A stretch of DNA of 64,000 nt from Diplodia intermedia (GCA_021495925.1 JAKEKT010000018.1:62001-126000), one strand, 5' to 3'; positions 10,795-23,048 are shown, counted from the first letter of the stretch. The notes: generated from the sequence alone by a model not told the origin. Made by a program: numbers and translations.

Positions 10795-12679
10795 TACTTC
10801 GATCATGTGGCGCCTACTAACCTACAGCCGGGCCCTTGGGACAAGGTGCCATCTTTGTCGAGATTCGTCAGAGTCCAAGTAAGCGCGATGAGCCGGTCTC
10901 TCGAAGTATGGATCATATGTCTCGCGAGGCGCGCGCTTATGCGTGTAGTCGTTGGCGGTCGACACGAGATTCGGTAGCGCGTAAGGCTACATGACGACAC
11001 TGCATATGTTGCCCTCCCGTGAAGTGCTGACACGTGCTCCTCCATGCAGGTTGTAAACAAATCATCATTTACTCTTCCTACAACCCTCTTTTCCTTCTTC
11101 GCTATGATGTAGTCATGGGACTGGGCTGATAAATTCAAGTTCTTTTGTCACTCGCTGTGCTGATGTCTGGGCTTACTCATATCACATTGGTCTTCCTTAA
11201 TTCACCCCTGTCCGCCAGTGCAAAGCTCCGGCCACAGATAAGAGACGCCGAAGCTCGACACGTGCTCTCGTTCAGGAATGAGTTTGATATACCCCAGTGT
11301 GGTGAGTGATTTGCGGACTTGACGCCAAGGCTTCCACCAAAACTCCGTGGCCACTTCGCGAACTTGATCCACAAAAGCTCGCAAATTTGCCCTTTGATGA
11401 AGCTCAAGTCTGTTTCATCTTTGCTTCCCCGCGTATCACAATCAGCCAGATCCCTGGTGTACATCTACTCTCCCATATCGTCATCTTGCGCTGATCGGAA
11501 TTTCCCCCTCATGCGGGCGAGCATGACGACATCTGCTCCTCCTAAACCCTGTAGTATAGCGTCCGCGACGGCGTGAGCGCTAATATCCCACACTTGCCGG
11601 GATTATCGGCCTGGAGAAAAGGAGAGGGGGAAAGGGTCGTGGGGTCGTTGTGAGCTAGCTGGAGGCTCGGCAGAATTGATAAGCTCCCGACGCACCCTTG
11701 TAGCCGACGATCCATTCATTCCACCATCTCTAGTCGGGAGTTTTCGGCTCTGAGCCTGCTGTACGATCTGAAGTTCTTGGCCTATCACCGCGGACTTGTG
11801 CAGGTGTGAAAGCCGGCCGCAGACCAGGTCAGTCTCTTATACGACGCATTGCACCCAAGACATTTTCGAGAGCCCTTCCTATACGGGCTTAGTTGGTGGA
11901 CAATGTGAGAGGTATCTTGTAATCGGAGCATGTCCGGATTCAATTGCTTTGGCAATTGGCACTCAATGCCACGCCGGATTCTCAAAGTTCGCTGTGAAAA
12001 TTCAAAGTATCTAGATACGAAGCGATAGAATCCTCTCTAGCCTACTATCACACGAGACAGAAAAACGAACATCTCACGGCGTACCTCAAAAAACGTTAAG
12101 CAAGTCGCGCCCCACAGGAGCACTATTCCGACGTAGCTAGTTCTTAACATTTAAATAGAAGCATTGAATCTGTAGATAACGGCTACCTCGTCAAAGTTGG
12201 AGGGATATGAATTTTTGAGTTGATTAATCTCTGAAGGTGATAACATAGTATCACCCCTAGAGTCTGGGGGCCTGCTACAATACTGTTGTCGAAATCTCTT
12301 TATCACCATGAGTAGAAGGCTACAAGGAATTCAAGGTATTTCCCGTATTGTAGCGAGCCCCTAGCTGGTGGTGTACGAGAAAATGAATAAGCTAGATTTT
12401 CGGTGCCCGGCAGGTACCATAGCCCAAGGATAGGGGCGTGGTCGCCATTTATTGGCCCTCCTGCGCATGCTGTCTCATGAGCTCTCAAGATCCTATCATC
12501 GAGATGCTCCTTGCGCTTTGCATAATCTACCTTCTGACCGGATGATCTTCCAGAAGCCCTTGTCTCAACTTTTGTGAGCCCTGAGAATGGATCAACCCGG
12601 CAAGAGCAGGCTTTATGTCTCCACACCTGCGGTGGAAGCGGAGAAGTGAATGCCAACATGGAACTGAACACTGGCGTGC

Positions 12680-13490
12680 TTAGTTCCTCCTTTTCTTCCG
12701 GTTCGGGCAGTCCACCTTTGCGTGGCCTTTCTTGCCGCAGGCAAAGCATTCCATGTTCGAACTTGTCGAGAGTCCACTGCCAGAATTGGAGATGCTGGTC
12801 AGCTTGTTCAGTTTGACGTGAGGACTCCTATTCCTCCGCTCTTGTGCCAACTGAGCGGCCTTCTCCGTCTGAGCCTTTTTCTTCTCCGTCCTCTTCTCCT
12901 TTGCCGCCTGTCTGCGCGTCTCACGAATCATCTTCGCAGCCGGATCTTCGTCGTCATCGCTCTCACTGCTGCTTCCCTCATCGCTCTCGCTGTCGTCGTC
13001 TCTCTTCGGCGGCTTCTTGCCAAATGACATGCGGCCCACCTGTGGCCTATCGTCTTCCTCGTCACTGTCGTCATCGTTGTCCAAGGCTGCGTAGCCAGCG
13101 CTCACGACACGCAACGGGTTCCGTTGGCGCGCCTCCTTCTCAGGTTCGCGGAACGACAGGACCCAGCGGGTCTCACCTGCCTCCGCAGCAGCGCGATCAA
13201 TAGCCTGGGTACGTTTAAGCTCTTCCGCAGCAATCGCGGCGTTGACGGCTTCGAGGTCGGACGGCGTTGCGGGAGAAGACGCTGCCGAGGTGCGTTGGCG
13301 TTTGGAAGGCGGGCCGTTAGGTGTGGAAGGGGATTCTTTGGGAGAAGATTGCGAAGCAGCGGCGCGTTGCATGAACTGTCTGCAGTTAATATCTTAGGTG
13401 GAACATGATGCCATGCGAAAGGAAAGATCTTGCCTTCATGGTGAGAAGCCGCGAAGACGCTTGCTTCGGGGTGGTGTTTGGCGGCGCCAT
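12680..13490 (-). CDS. mpp6: Nuclear exosome cofactor Mpp6 with C-terminal CCHC zinc knuckle
   Basis: Two exons (minus strand 13490-13434 and 13375-12680) encode 250 residues. The joined N-terminus reads SRLLTMKFMQRAAAS, matching the MKFMQR signature of the M-phase phosphoprotein 6 family, which tethers the helicase Mtr4 to the nuclear RNA exosome. A second family hallmark, GRMSFGKK, follows an acidic linker. The middle is rich in Asp/Glu/Ser and Lys/Arg, as in yeast Mpp6. The C-terminus carries a CX2CX4HX4C zinc knuckle (C229, C232, H237, C242) and a basic tail, suiting RNA binding. The intron (13376-13433) has a GC donor (AAG|GCAAGA) and a CAG acceptor, and it splits the signature between MK and FMQR. 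No GT donor gives the signature. The gene is divergent from NDUFS6. Confidence 0.88.
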
Positions 13491-14168
13491 GGCTGCGATT
13501 GTGCGATATGGGCTGAATGTTAGTAGGAGTCGGGCTTAGTGAGTCCGGGGTTCGACAAGGCTTGCGCGCTGTCTTCAAGGCGTGTAGCGCGTGCTCAAAA
13601 AGTGAGGGTTGCGGAGGTGAGGACGGCGGCCGCAAAATGATGTTCGTACTCGATCCTTATCGATAAGACCCCGAATCATAACAAGTTGCTTAGTCACCCA
13701 TCCACTAAGATCTGGGACTACGTGTACCACGCACACAAGTGGAGAGAATCGCCTATAACCGAGAAACTCGCAGAATATATGAGCGTTGCTGGCCTGGGAA
13801 CCGTGCTATGATCATAACATCGCGTTGTGCTCGTCATCGTTGAAGCCGGAGGCAAGAGCGAGCCTTGGGTGTATTACCTCAGTGGCCATCTGCTCATTGC
13901 TACTTGGCTACGAATTGATCGTATAGATAGGGTGGTTATGTAACTATCCCTCTATTATAAAGAGACCTGGTGCTGTTGTCCGTAGTATAGTACACATTTA
14001 TTCGTTCACTCATTACTCGCGCACGGGCCACCGCAAACTCCAGCCAACCGCAACGCCGGGGAAGCCCATCACGCACGCCGCAGCTTCACGTCCAACCCTT
14101 CGGACGTCACCATCTCCCACCCTCTCTCCACTCGTCCCCGCACAACCACCACCAGCGAACCGCCCACG
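13491..14168. promoter_or_regulatory. Divergent intergenic region between mpp6 and the NDUFS6 gene
   Basis: These 678 bases separate the two start codons and must hold both promoters. A TATAAA lies at 13956-13961 in the plus orientation, about 210 bases before the NDUFS6 start. No other element stands out. Confidence 0.5.
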
Positions 14169-15145
14169 ATGCTCCGGCCCACCACCTTCCGGCCGCTGCT
14201 GCGCGCCGCCGCCGCGCCCCGCATCGCCGCCATCCGCTCCTACGCCAGCAAGCAGCCGACGCCCTCGGTTGACGCCGTGCCCGCCAACGACCCCAGCCCC
14301 AAGACGCCCGCGCCCAACGTCTCGGCTACCAACGCCGTCCCGACCTCGTCCGAGGGCTCGTTCGACCAGGTGCTTCAGGAGAGCGTCGAGGAGGCCGAGG
14401 CCATGCGCACCGCGCAGGCGCCCAACCGCCAGGCGACGTGGAGTCGCAGCCAGAACCCGCGCGAGCGCGCCATGGTGGGCCCGCGCTTCGAGCAGACGAT
14501 CATGTACGATCAGGTACGTTGCATTGCCCGCTTCCGGTGTGCATTGGATGGAGGGGGATGGAGGAAGGCAGCAGGGACGGGAGGCTATGTACAAGAGAAG
14601 GAAGAGTGGGATTGGCAGCGCATTGAAGTCCTGTAGGAAGGGGGAATTCGGGGATGCGACGCCGGAGCGTTGCTTTCAGGGAATCAATCGCTGACTTCTG
14701 GTCCAACTCACGCAGCCGCGCCCCCATGCCGCCATCGATCTCATCCACAAGCAGCCCGTCCGCTGGATCAAGGAGCGTAGCGTCTCATGCGACGGCGGCG
14801 GCGGCCCCCTCGGCCACCCCAGGATCTTCATCAATGTTGACAAGCCCAAAATTTGCTGGTGCACGTACTGCGGTGTTCCCTTCGTAAGACTTCCTCCCCT
14901 TGCCGAAGACTCAGGAAGCATAAAGGCCTCGGACGCATTCATGGCCCGGGAAATATGCGCCTACCTCGAAGCATGGCTACGTGATGAGCTTCTGAGCTAA
15001 CATGATTCCATTGCAGGCGCACGAGCACCACAGGAAGACCATTGAGACCTCGGACTCCATTGCTTACCCGCTGGACCCGACCGGCCAGACCGGAGAAGTT
15101 GAATTCAGCCAGCAGGTTACTGACAAGCCTCTGGAGCAGCGGTGA
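14169..15145 (+). CDS. Mitochondrial complex I zinc-binding subunit (NDUFS6 homologue)
   Basis: Three exons (14169-14513, 14716-14883, 15017-15145) encode 213 residues. The N-terminus is an Arg-rich, acid-free presequence (MLRPTTFRPLLRAAAAPRIA, then RSYAS), typical of matrix import. The C-terminal half holds the zf-CHCC domain: SCDGGGGPLGHPRIFINVD followed by WCTYCGVPF, with C140, H149, C164 and C167 as the likely zinc ligands. This matches NDUFS6, a peripheral-arm subunit of NADH:ubiquinone oxidoreductase needed for assembly. The fungal protein is longer than the human one because of a Pro/Ser/Ala-rich stretch after the presequence. Donors GTACGT and GTAAGA and both acceptors are canonical. 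The two introns (202 and 133 nt) are longer than most in this window. The gene is convergent with the Hat2 gene. Confidence 0.92.
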
Positions 15146-15569
15146 GCATGAGCCTATATGTAGTGGCGATTAGTGAAGCGGTAGACACGGGATAAATTCA
15201 CAAGGTTAAGAGTGTAAATATAGGTGAATGTGCAAGTTTTCGTACGTACTGGAAGGCCGATGCGCTGTCATGGACCACCCCATTCTGAGTTACAATATGC
15301 ATTTGGACAGTGCATGCGTTCCTGGTTGCGACAACTTCTTCCAGGACTGTAGCAGATGCGGATACTGGAAAATTATGCAATAATTGGGACCCTATGTTGA
15401 AGATTCCAGGGATATCTGCCTACTGTTTTCACAAACGCTGCCCCATGTGTCTGCAGAACATAACTATGACCCGCCTGTCCGGCAATGAGCAAAGTAGCTC
15501 TGCAATATTCAAGCCCATTCCCGAACGCCATGCTCGCACCAGCCAGTTGCGGTTGTGATCTTTTTACCC
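15146..15569. other. Convergent 3' intergenic region
   Basis: These 424 bases lie between the stop codons of the convergent NDUFS6 and Hat2 genes. They should hold both 3' UTRs and polyadenylation sites. No gene or repeat is seen. Confidence 0.6.
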
Positions 15570-17074
15570 TTACTCCGAAATATCGCGGTTGGAAACCTTC
15601 TTCTTCGGGACCTCTACGATGGTTCTCGCGGGCCTAAAGACCTGTAGCTGGTTGTCTTCAGCGGCCGCAAGCATGACCCAGGGATCATTCTTATTCCAGC
15701 TGAAGTCGCAGACGGCGTTTGTAAAGCCGCCGTGCATGAACAGGCTGCGAACATTCCGGTTAGCCTATTTTCAAAAGTACTTCATCGGCAATGTAACTTA
15801 CAGTTCAGGCGGGCCATCTTCAGCCTCTTCCTCCGTCTGCTCCTCGCCAATCTTGCTTGCATCCCACATGAGAACACGCTTATCGTAGCTGGAGCTGGCC
15901 AAAATGGAGTGGTCGGTGGGGTGCCACTCGAGGTTCATGACCGCTTGTGTGTGGCCTTCGAAGCTGTGAATCTTCCTATCCAAGCAGCGCAGATCCCACA
16001 TGGCAACCGACTTGTCTGCAGAACCGGTCGCGACAATGGATTCCCATGCAGGATGGAAGGCAACACAGTTGACGGCGTCGTTGTGCGTCTCCTTCCTATA
16101 AAGACCCCTCTTGTTCGTTTCTTGGCGAAGGTCTAGAATCTGCAGCGTCAAGTCGTCCGAAACAGTAGCGATCCAGTCCTGATGCAGCGGATGGTGCTGG
16201 ACATCGTTGACGCAAGCCGCATGATGTGTGAAGGTGCGCGACGGCGAGATGACGGGGCTGCTCTTGCTGAAACCAGCTTTGGTATCCCATAGACGGACGG
16301 TAGAGTCTTGAGAACCGGTAACCACTTGGCCCTCAACGTGCGGGCTCCAACTCAAACCAAAGCCCTCCTCGGCGTGGCCCTTCAATTCCATGTCGGGCTT
16401 CACGATGCCATCCTGACCGGGGTTCATGCTGTGCTTGGTCCGGTCAAACACCAAAACCCGACCGTCCGTGCACATGGTTGCAATGATGTTCGGGTTCTGG
16501 GGCTGGTAGCGGGCCTTATTGATCTCGCCCGGGTGGTTGATGCGCTGAATGACGTTGAAGCTAAACGAGCCCTTCTTTCCGGCACCGTGGCCACCAATCT
16601 CGCCCCTCTGATCGTCGTATTCCGCAGGCTCCGGGGTCTGCATGGTGGGGATTTCAATACTCGCGATTTGGAGGAAGTTCTGCGCCTGGTCCGAGGTGTT
16701 CGTGCCATAGAGAATGCGGTGCTGAGCAAGGTTCGAGCCTGGGACCTCTCTCTTGTCCGGAAGCCATTGTGCAGTGAGGGTTGGCCACTCCAGAGCGCGA
16801 CTACACGGTGTGAGCGGCGCGCGGAAGAAACGGACGGAGCGCACTCACGCATAGAGCATGTCGTAGAGCCATACTGAGTTCTTCTTCCAGATCTTGTACT
16901 CCTCGTTCGCAATCTTGGCCTCGAGCTGCTCCTCCTCGCGCAGCTGGTCGACGTCTGCGGTCATCGGCGGAGTCAGTAAAGCTTTCCAGGCGGTGAAAGG
17001 TGACGCGCGAACGTGCGAGCAGAGGGGGGAAGAGGTGCTGAGACGGCGCACTTACCGCTCATGTGGTCGTCCAT
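15570..17074 (-). CDS. hat2: WD40 histone chaperone Hat2/RbAp48/Msi1
   Basis: Four exons on the minus strand (17074-17056, 16954-16849, 16800-15802, 15744-15570) encode 432 residues. The N-terminal helix contains YKIWKKNSVWLYDMLYARA followed by LEWPTLTAQWLPDK, the hallmark of the RbAp46/48 family, which binds histone H4. Seven WD repeats follow (GTNTSDQAQNFL, GHAEEGFGLSWSP, DSTVRLWDTKAG, TGSADKSVAMWDLR, SSSYDKRVLMWD). The last exon gives PELLFMHGGFTNAVCDFSWN, the conserved final blade. Members work in the type B histone acetyltransferase with Hat1, in CAF-1 and in chromatin complexes such as Rpd3L or PRC2; the sequence alone does not tell which. The first exon is only 19 nt. All junctions are canonical. 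The promoter is shared with the divergent xrn1 gene. Confidence 0.94.
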
Positions 17075-17527
17075 GGCTGCGGATCGCAATTGAGGGTCGG
17101 TCAGAGGTGGGTTGGGCGGGGCGGAAGCTGTAGAGGCGGCGGCGGGCAGCTTTGAAGAGCGTGACGCGCTGGGGCGCGTTAAGCTGGCTCGCGGGAGCAC
17201 GGACTGGGCCGGCGTGTGCGCACGGCTAATCCGCGGCTGATCTGCACGCGCCGGTTGCACTTTGCCCAGGCTGATGATGTTACCTTTAAGAGTCGCCGCC
17301 GCCGCGTCGCTTCCTTTCCTCTTCGAAGACTCCGTGTCGCGACTCACGATACCCCCGTTTTCTCGCCCCTCTCCCACTCTTTGGCTGCTGCCTCGCAAAG
17401 GCCGGGCCTTTCCTTCGAATTCCGCCCGCAGTCCGACCGTCACTGCCTGCTGTCATCAATCAGCCTTACAAGCTCCACCGGCGTCCGCACTGTATCCCCT
17501 CGACCTCACCTACCTTCCACCGCCATC
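17075..17527. promoter_or_regulatory. Divergent promoter region between hat2 and xrn1
   Basis: Only 453 bases separate the two start codons, so both 5' UTRs and promoters are packed here. The right half is pyrimidine-rich up to the xrn1 start (CCGCCATCATGGG), typical of fungal 5' leaders. No TATA box is evident. Confidence 0.6.
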
Positions 17528-20500
17528 ATGGGTGTCCCCAAGTTCTTCAGATGGATGTCCGAACGCTACCCGGCTATTTCGCAGCTCATTGCCGAAAACC
17601 GGATACCGGAGTTCGACTGCCTCTATGTGCGACCCCCGCCACGTCTTCACTTCTGTTCAATGCGCTGACGATGAGGTTTAGCTTGACATGAACGGCATCA
17701 TCCACAACTGCACGCACAGCGACTCCGACTCGCCGACGCATCGCATGTCCGAAGACAAGATGTTCATCGCCATCTTCAACTACATCGAACACCTTTTCGG
17801 CAAGATCAAGCCCCAGAAGCTGTTCTTCATGGCTATCGACGGTGTCGCGCCTCGTGCGAAGATGAACCAACAGCGTGCTCGCCGTTTCAGGACTGCGCTG
17901 GATGCCGAGACTGCCAGGGAGAAGGCGATCAAGGAGGGCGTGGAGATGCCGAAAGAAGCTGCGTTCGACAGCAACTGCATCACGCCTGGCACCGAATTCA
18001 TGGCCAGGCTAACCCAGCATTTGAAGTATTTTATCAACAAGAAGGTCTCGGAGGACGTCGACTGGCAGGGCGTCGAAGTCGTTCTTTCGGGCCACGAAGT
18101 CCCCGGTGAGGGAGAACACAAGATCATGGAGTACATTCGCCAGGCGAAATCACAGCCCGGCTACGACCCTAATGTCCGCCACTGTCTGTACGGCCTGGAT
18201 GCCGATCTGATCATGCTTGGCCTTCTCAGTCACGATCCGCATTTCTGCTTGCTCAGAGAAGAAGTCACCTTCGGCCGACAGAACCAGAAGAAGTCCAAGG
18301 AGCTGGAGCACCAGAATTTCTATCTCATGCATCTTTGCATTGTTCGTGAGTACTTGGAGCTCGAATTTCAGGAGCTGGAAGAGCCTGGCGCTTTGGATTT
18401 TCCATTCGACATGGAACGCGTTATTGATGACTTCATTCTCATGGCTTTCTTTGTTGGAAACGATTTCCTTCCCAATCTACCGCATTTGCATATCAACGAG
18501 GGCGCTTTGGCACTCATGTTCAACGTCTACAAGAAGGTTTTGCCAAAAGCCAAGGGCTACATCAACGAGAGTGGTGTCATCAATCTGGAGCGGTTGGCGA
18601 TACTCTTGGATGAACTGTCCCACGTGGAATTCCGTTTCTTCGAGGCAGAGAATGCCGATGCTGCTTGGTTCAAGGGCAAGCAGGCGGGGCGTGAGGACGT
18701 CATGGAGCGCACGAAGAAGCGCGGAAAGATTATCATGACTACGCGTCAGAAAGAGGTCTACAAGACTGTACGCCAGTATGTCAACAGTCGTTCTCCTAAC
18801 GGCGAAGGTGAGCCTTTGGACTTGCCCTCCAGTCTGCCAGCCAGCGATCGAAAGTTCGTGGAAGAACTGGCCGATAGTCTCCATTTGCAATGGAAGACTG
18901 TGGAAGACGACCAAGGCGAGCGGCATCTTCAGGTTGCTTTTCCGCCAGGCCTTGGAGACGACGACGATGAGGAGGAGGAAGACGAGGAGGCGCAGAACGC
19001 CATCCTTCGCGTGCTGAAGCGTTATGATAACGCTCAGATCGAGGACATTTCGCCAGACGAGGCTCAGGCCGAGATGAAGAAGAAGTACGACGAGAAGTTC
19101 CATTCTTGGAAGGACAACTACTACAGGTCGAAGCTAGACTGGGGCTTGGACGACAAAGAAGAGCTGAGGAAGCTGGCAGAGAACTATGTGCAAGGTCTGC
19201 AATGGGTTCTTTTCTACTACTACCGGGGCGTGGCTTCGTGGCCATGGTACTATGGCTACCACTACTCGCCAATGATTTCTGGTAAGTCTTGCTATCCTTG
19301 CCCCTTTGAACTGTTCTGCAGTAGTAACAGGTGGCAGACGTGAAAGAGGGCTTGAAGGCCGATCTTAACTTCAAGCTTGGCCAACCTTTCCGCCCTTACC
19401 AGCAATTGATGGGTGTGCTTCCGGACCGAAGCAAATCCATTGTTCCAGTTGCGTACCACGATTTGATGACCAACAAGGATTCTCCAATCATCGACTTCTA
19501 CCCCAGAGATTTTGATCTAGATATGAACGGCAAGAAGCAGGAGTGGGAGGCCGTTGTGAAAATTCCATTCATCGATGAGAAGCGGTTGCTTCCTGCAATG
19601 GCCACCAAGGAGCATTTGCTCTCGACGGACGAGAAGAATCGGAACGAGTTCGGAGTCACGCTCAAGTTCACTTCTCAGCCGGATCTTGACTATGTCTACC
19701 CGTCCTCACTACCAGGGGTATTCCCGGATCTTCCTCACTGTCGATGTGTTGAGAACATCTTCGAACTGCCTACGATGGACGGGCTCGAGGTTTACATTGG
19801 ACTTGTCGACGGGGTCAAGACTGGAATCGATGCGCTTGCCGGCTTCCCAAGCTTAAAGGTACTGCCTTTCCATGGTGGCCTGGCCTTCCATGGTGTCAGT
19901 GTATTCCAACAGGAGAGCAGGAACGAAAGTATGGTCGTCAGCCTACTGGAAACCGAGGAGCACAACAAGGCCTCGCACGCACAGCAGAAGCTCGGCAAAG
20001 CTGTTCATGTTGGCTACCCCTTCCTTCAGGAAGCTAAAGTTGTCAAAGTGTCAGACGAGTTGTTTGACTACGTGGAGGAGAACGGACAGGTGATCTCAAT
20101 TCCCCATGGCCCTCGGGAAATCTCGGACTGGAAGAAGAAGGCCAACCGCATCGAGAGCTTCTACAGCAAGCGCCTTGCCACGGACGTTGGTGACGTTGAA
20201 TCTCTTGTGCACGTTGAGATGCTAAAGGGATTGAGGAAGACCGACGAAGGTGCCACTATCAAGGAGTACGGTGTTATTCCCGGTCAAGAGACGGACTTTG
20301 CGACTCAGACGATTGTAGATGAAGTCGTGAGTGAGGACCAGCGGTTCTTGGAGAAGGCCGCTGTCCCAATTGAAGAGGAGTTCCCCGTTGGATCTAGGGC
20401 CTTCTTCCTAGGCGAATTCGCCTATGGACGGCCACTCGAGGTCTTGGGACACGCGAATGGAAAGGCAGAGTCATGGGTCCTTGTTGCGAAAGGAAAGGAG

Positions 20501-21916
20501 CCGGACTTTGGAAAGCAAATCGTCAGAAAAGCGGAATCCCAGGCGAACTATCGCCCCTCCTACGCTGTCGCCCGGCAGTTGCAGATGAACCCTCTCGCTT
20601 TGAGCAAGGTCACATCGTCACTTTCGGTCAGCTCAAGTGGACTTCGTCTCAATTTGGGCCTGAATCTCAAGTTCGAAGCGAAGAAGCTCAAGGTCCTCGG
20701 ATACTCTCGCAAGGGTGAAACCGGATGGGAGTACAGTCCGAAGGCCATTGATCTCATCACGCAGTACATGATCAAGTTCCCGGAGTTCTTTGCCGTGATC
20801 CAGGCCAACCCCAAGGGCGACATCTACGAGGATACGGACTTCTACCCTGAAGACATTGCCAAACAGAAGATGAAAGAGATAGGCGCGTGGCTGAAGACTA
20901 TCGAGTCGAAGAAGTTTGAGAAGGTGCCTCTCGAAGCCCAACAGCTCGACTCGGACGTTGTCAAGGAGATCGAGCAGGCTGCAGACTATAGCCGCGACAA
21001 CGGCCCTCAAACCGAAGGAAAGAAAATCAAGGGCGTTCCTCGCCAGGCGCTTCTCAAGCCCTCTGATGCTGAGCAGCAGATTGGTGGGCAGAGGTTCACT
21101 CTTGGGGATCGAATCGTGTACGTCCAAGATTCGGGCAGGGTTCCCATCGGGCAGCGTGGTACCATTGTCGGCATGACGCGCACTCCCAGGACCACCCTCC
21201 TCGATGTCGTTTTTGACACATCGTTCATGAGTGGCACTTCTCTCGGTGAACGTTGCTCGCCCTTCCGCGGATCGACAGTCCCGGCTACGTCTGTGCTGAA
21301 CCTTACAGACAAGCAATGCGTTGCTATGTCGCTGGCCGGCAACGCTAAACGGCCCCAATCTACTTTCCAGCCCCTGACCGTTCACAACGCTGCCTATGGC
21401 ATTGCTGGCCAGACCGAGCTAGTGCCTGCCGATGCGCCCGCGCCCCTGGCGGGCTCTTTCCGAGGCGCGTTAGCTGGTCAGAACCGTGGCAACTTCCGCG
21501 GCCGTGGGCGCGGTGGAATCACGGGGATTCAACAGAACGGTCAGCAGTACGACCTGCCCATCCGTAACGGACCGCCCAACGGGCCTGCCAACGGCGTGCA
21601 GCGCGGTCGGGGCGGGGCCAACGGCTTCGTTCCTCGTGGCCGGGCGAACAACAACTTCGTTCCTCGCGGCGGGCGTGGCGGCGGCCGCGGAGGCGGCAAT
21701 CAGCAGGGCTTCACCGTCATCGACAACAGCGATCCAGGTGAGGGCGTCGTCAGGAACAACCCCAACTTCCGTCCCCAGAGCTACTCGAGCGTACCTCCGC
21801 CAGCAACGCTGGATGCGAACGCGTTCCGTGGTGGGCGAGGTCGGGGTCGTGGGTTCCGTGGCAACCGCGGCGCCGGTAGGGGCGGTCGTGGTGGTGCGGC
21901 TGGCCAGGCACAGTAA
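17528..21916 (+). CDS. xrn1: Cytoplasmic 5'-3' exoribonuclease Xrn1
   Basis: Three exons (17528-17626, 17682-19281, 19338-21916) encode 1425 residues, normal for fungal Xrn1. The start MGVPKFFRWMSERYP and the absence of the Rat1-specific N-terminal insert identify the cytoplasmic enzyme that degrades decapped mRNA. The catalytic acidic residues are all present: D35 (YLDMNG), D86 (FMAIDG), E176 and E178 (VPGEGEHKI), D206 and D208 (YGLDADLI). The central part (WPWYYGYHYSPMI, GQPFRPYQQL) is the conserved second block; PAZ/Tudor and SH3-like regions follow. The last ~190 residues are an Arg/Gly-rich RGG-like tail, which suits RNA or P-body binding. Intron 1 splits Y33 from LDMNG. Intron 2 joins PMIS to DVKEGLKADLNF. 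Both have GT donors and AG acceptors. Confidence 0.96.
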
Positions 21917-23048
21917 TGGAAAAGAAGCGGCAAGGGGTGTCGACAGCTGCACGGGAGGCGGGATATGAAAGGTAGACTAGACTAGGGTTTTGCGGAGGAT
22001 CAGCTCTTTCGTTGGTGTAGGGCGGATACCCATGGTTCTCATGCGCAGTGCTCGAGGGCTCGGTGCTGATTTGGGTTGTTCTTCAGAGGAGTGATGTAGA
22101 GAAGAGTAGTGCAGGATAAGCTAGTCTCCCGGAAAATGCGGTTGTCCAGGCCCAGTGTCTGCTTGCGTGGCGCTGGTGGAGAAGTGAGGCCATGGCGATG
22201 AAATTTGACCGCGCCCATCGCCGTTTTCTGAGGCTTGCTAGCACATGGTCCGTGTGGGCATCCGGGACAGGGTCTGTGGGCGGAGTTGGAGAAGCAGGTG
22301 ACGTAAGGAGATCTGAACATCTGGCTGTGATCCACGTCGGCTGCAAGGGGAGATGGCTCCGGGCCAGATGGAGGGTGTTTGCATCTCGTCTCGGGTGCGG
22401 ACTCGCTTCATGCTCAGGACGGTCGAAGAAGGCTTGTTGGGGGCAGAAATACGCCCGTATGCCGATCAGATGGTTGCCATGCGATGCGACGCGAAGCTAG
22501 CCCGCGAGCTCGGGTGGCTGGAGCCAGCGCATCGCGAGCCTCGGGCACCACACACAGCTTCACGGCCCGCCCCAACGCGGCGCAGAGCGAGCGGCGGCGC
22601 AACCATGGCGACACGAAGGCGGCACCTGCTGAGTTTTGCGCGGGCGCCAGCTGACGGGCAGAGTCTGGGGCGGCTTGGCCTGCAGCGAGACCCGGGATGC
22701 TGGGCAACAGGCTGCACAGGCACACAGGCGGGCGGTGAGCCGCCTCGCGCTAACGTCGTCACCCAGTCAGGAAGTAGGTAAACACCGCCCGGCACTTCGT
22801 CCAGCTGCATCGCAGGGCCACGTCCGTCCACCGCCGCCAGCACCCACTCAGCACCGCCGTCGGCTGCAGCCTGGGGGCTTCCATTCGCTGTCCGCCACCG
22901 TCGCTCCTTCTGCAGCCGTCCCGACCGCTCGACCGCTCTCGATCCTCGCCGCCGAATGACGAGTTCAGCCGCTGCTTAGAGAGCCTCCCTGGCGGTATAG
23001 CTTCGCCATTCGCCCAGGTGCACCTGCTCCGCTGGACGATCCGCCGCC
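21917..23048. other. Intergenic region between xrn1 and cyk3
   Basis: The first part should be the xrn1 3' UTR. From about 22340 the DNA becomes strongly GC-rich with overlapping frames on both strands, none protein-like. The final ~200 bases are C-rich and lead into the cyk3 start, so they are probably promoter and 5' leader. Confidence 0.55.

Larger units (their letters stand above)
8492..12679. other. Gene-poor block of 4.2 kb
   Basis: No gene is supported here. The first few hundred bases should be the 3' UTR of the hypothetical gene. The stretch 9540-10350 is pyrimidine-rich with CTGG and CAC/CAT microsatellites. From about 10700 to 12650 the DNA is noticeably more AT-rich than the rest of the window, and its frames are short and broken by stops. 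I saw no target-site duplication or terminal inverted repeat by eye, so an old decayed transposon is possible but not shown. Confidence 0.55.

Noticed and set aside
12000..12680. Possible transposon remnant
   Set aside because: AT-rich, but no terminal repeats, target duplication or transposase fragment could be seen by eye, so it is kept only as a finding about composition.
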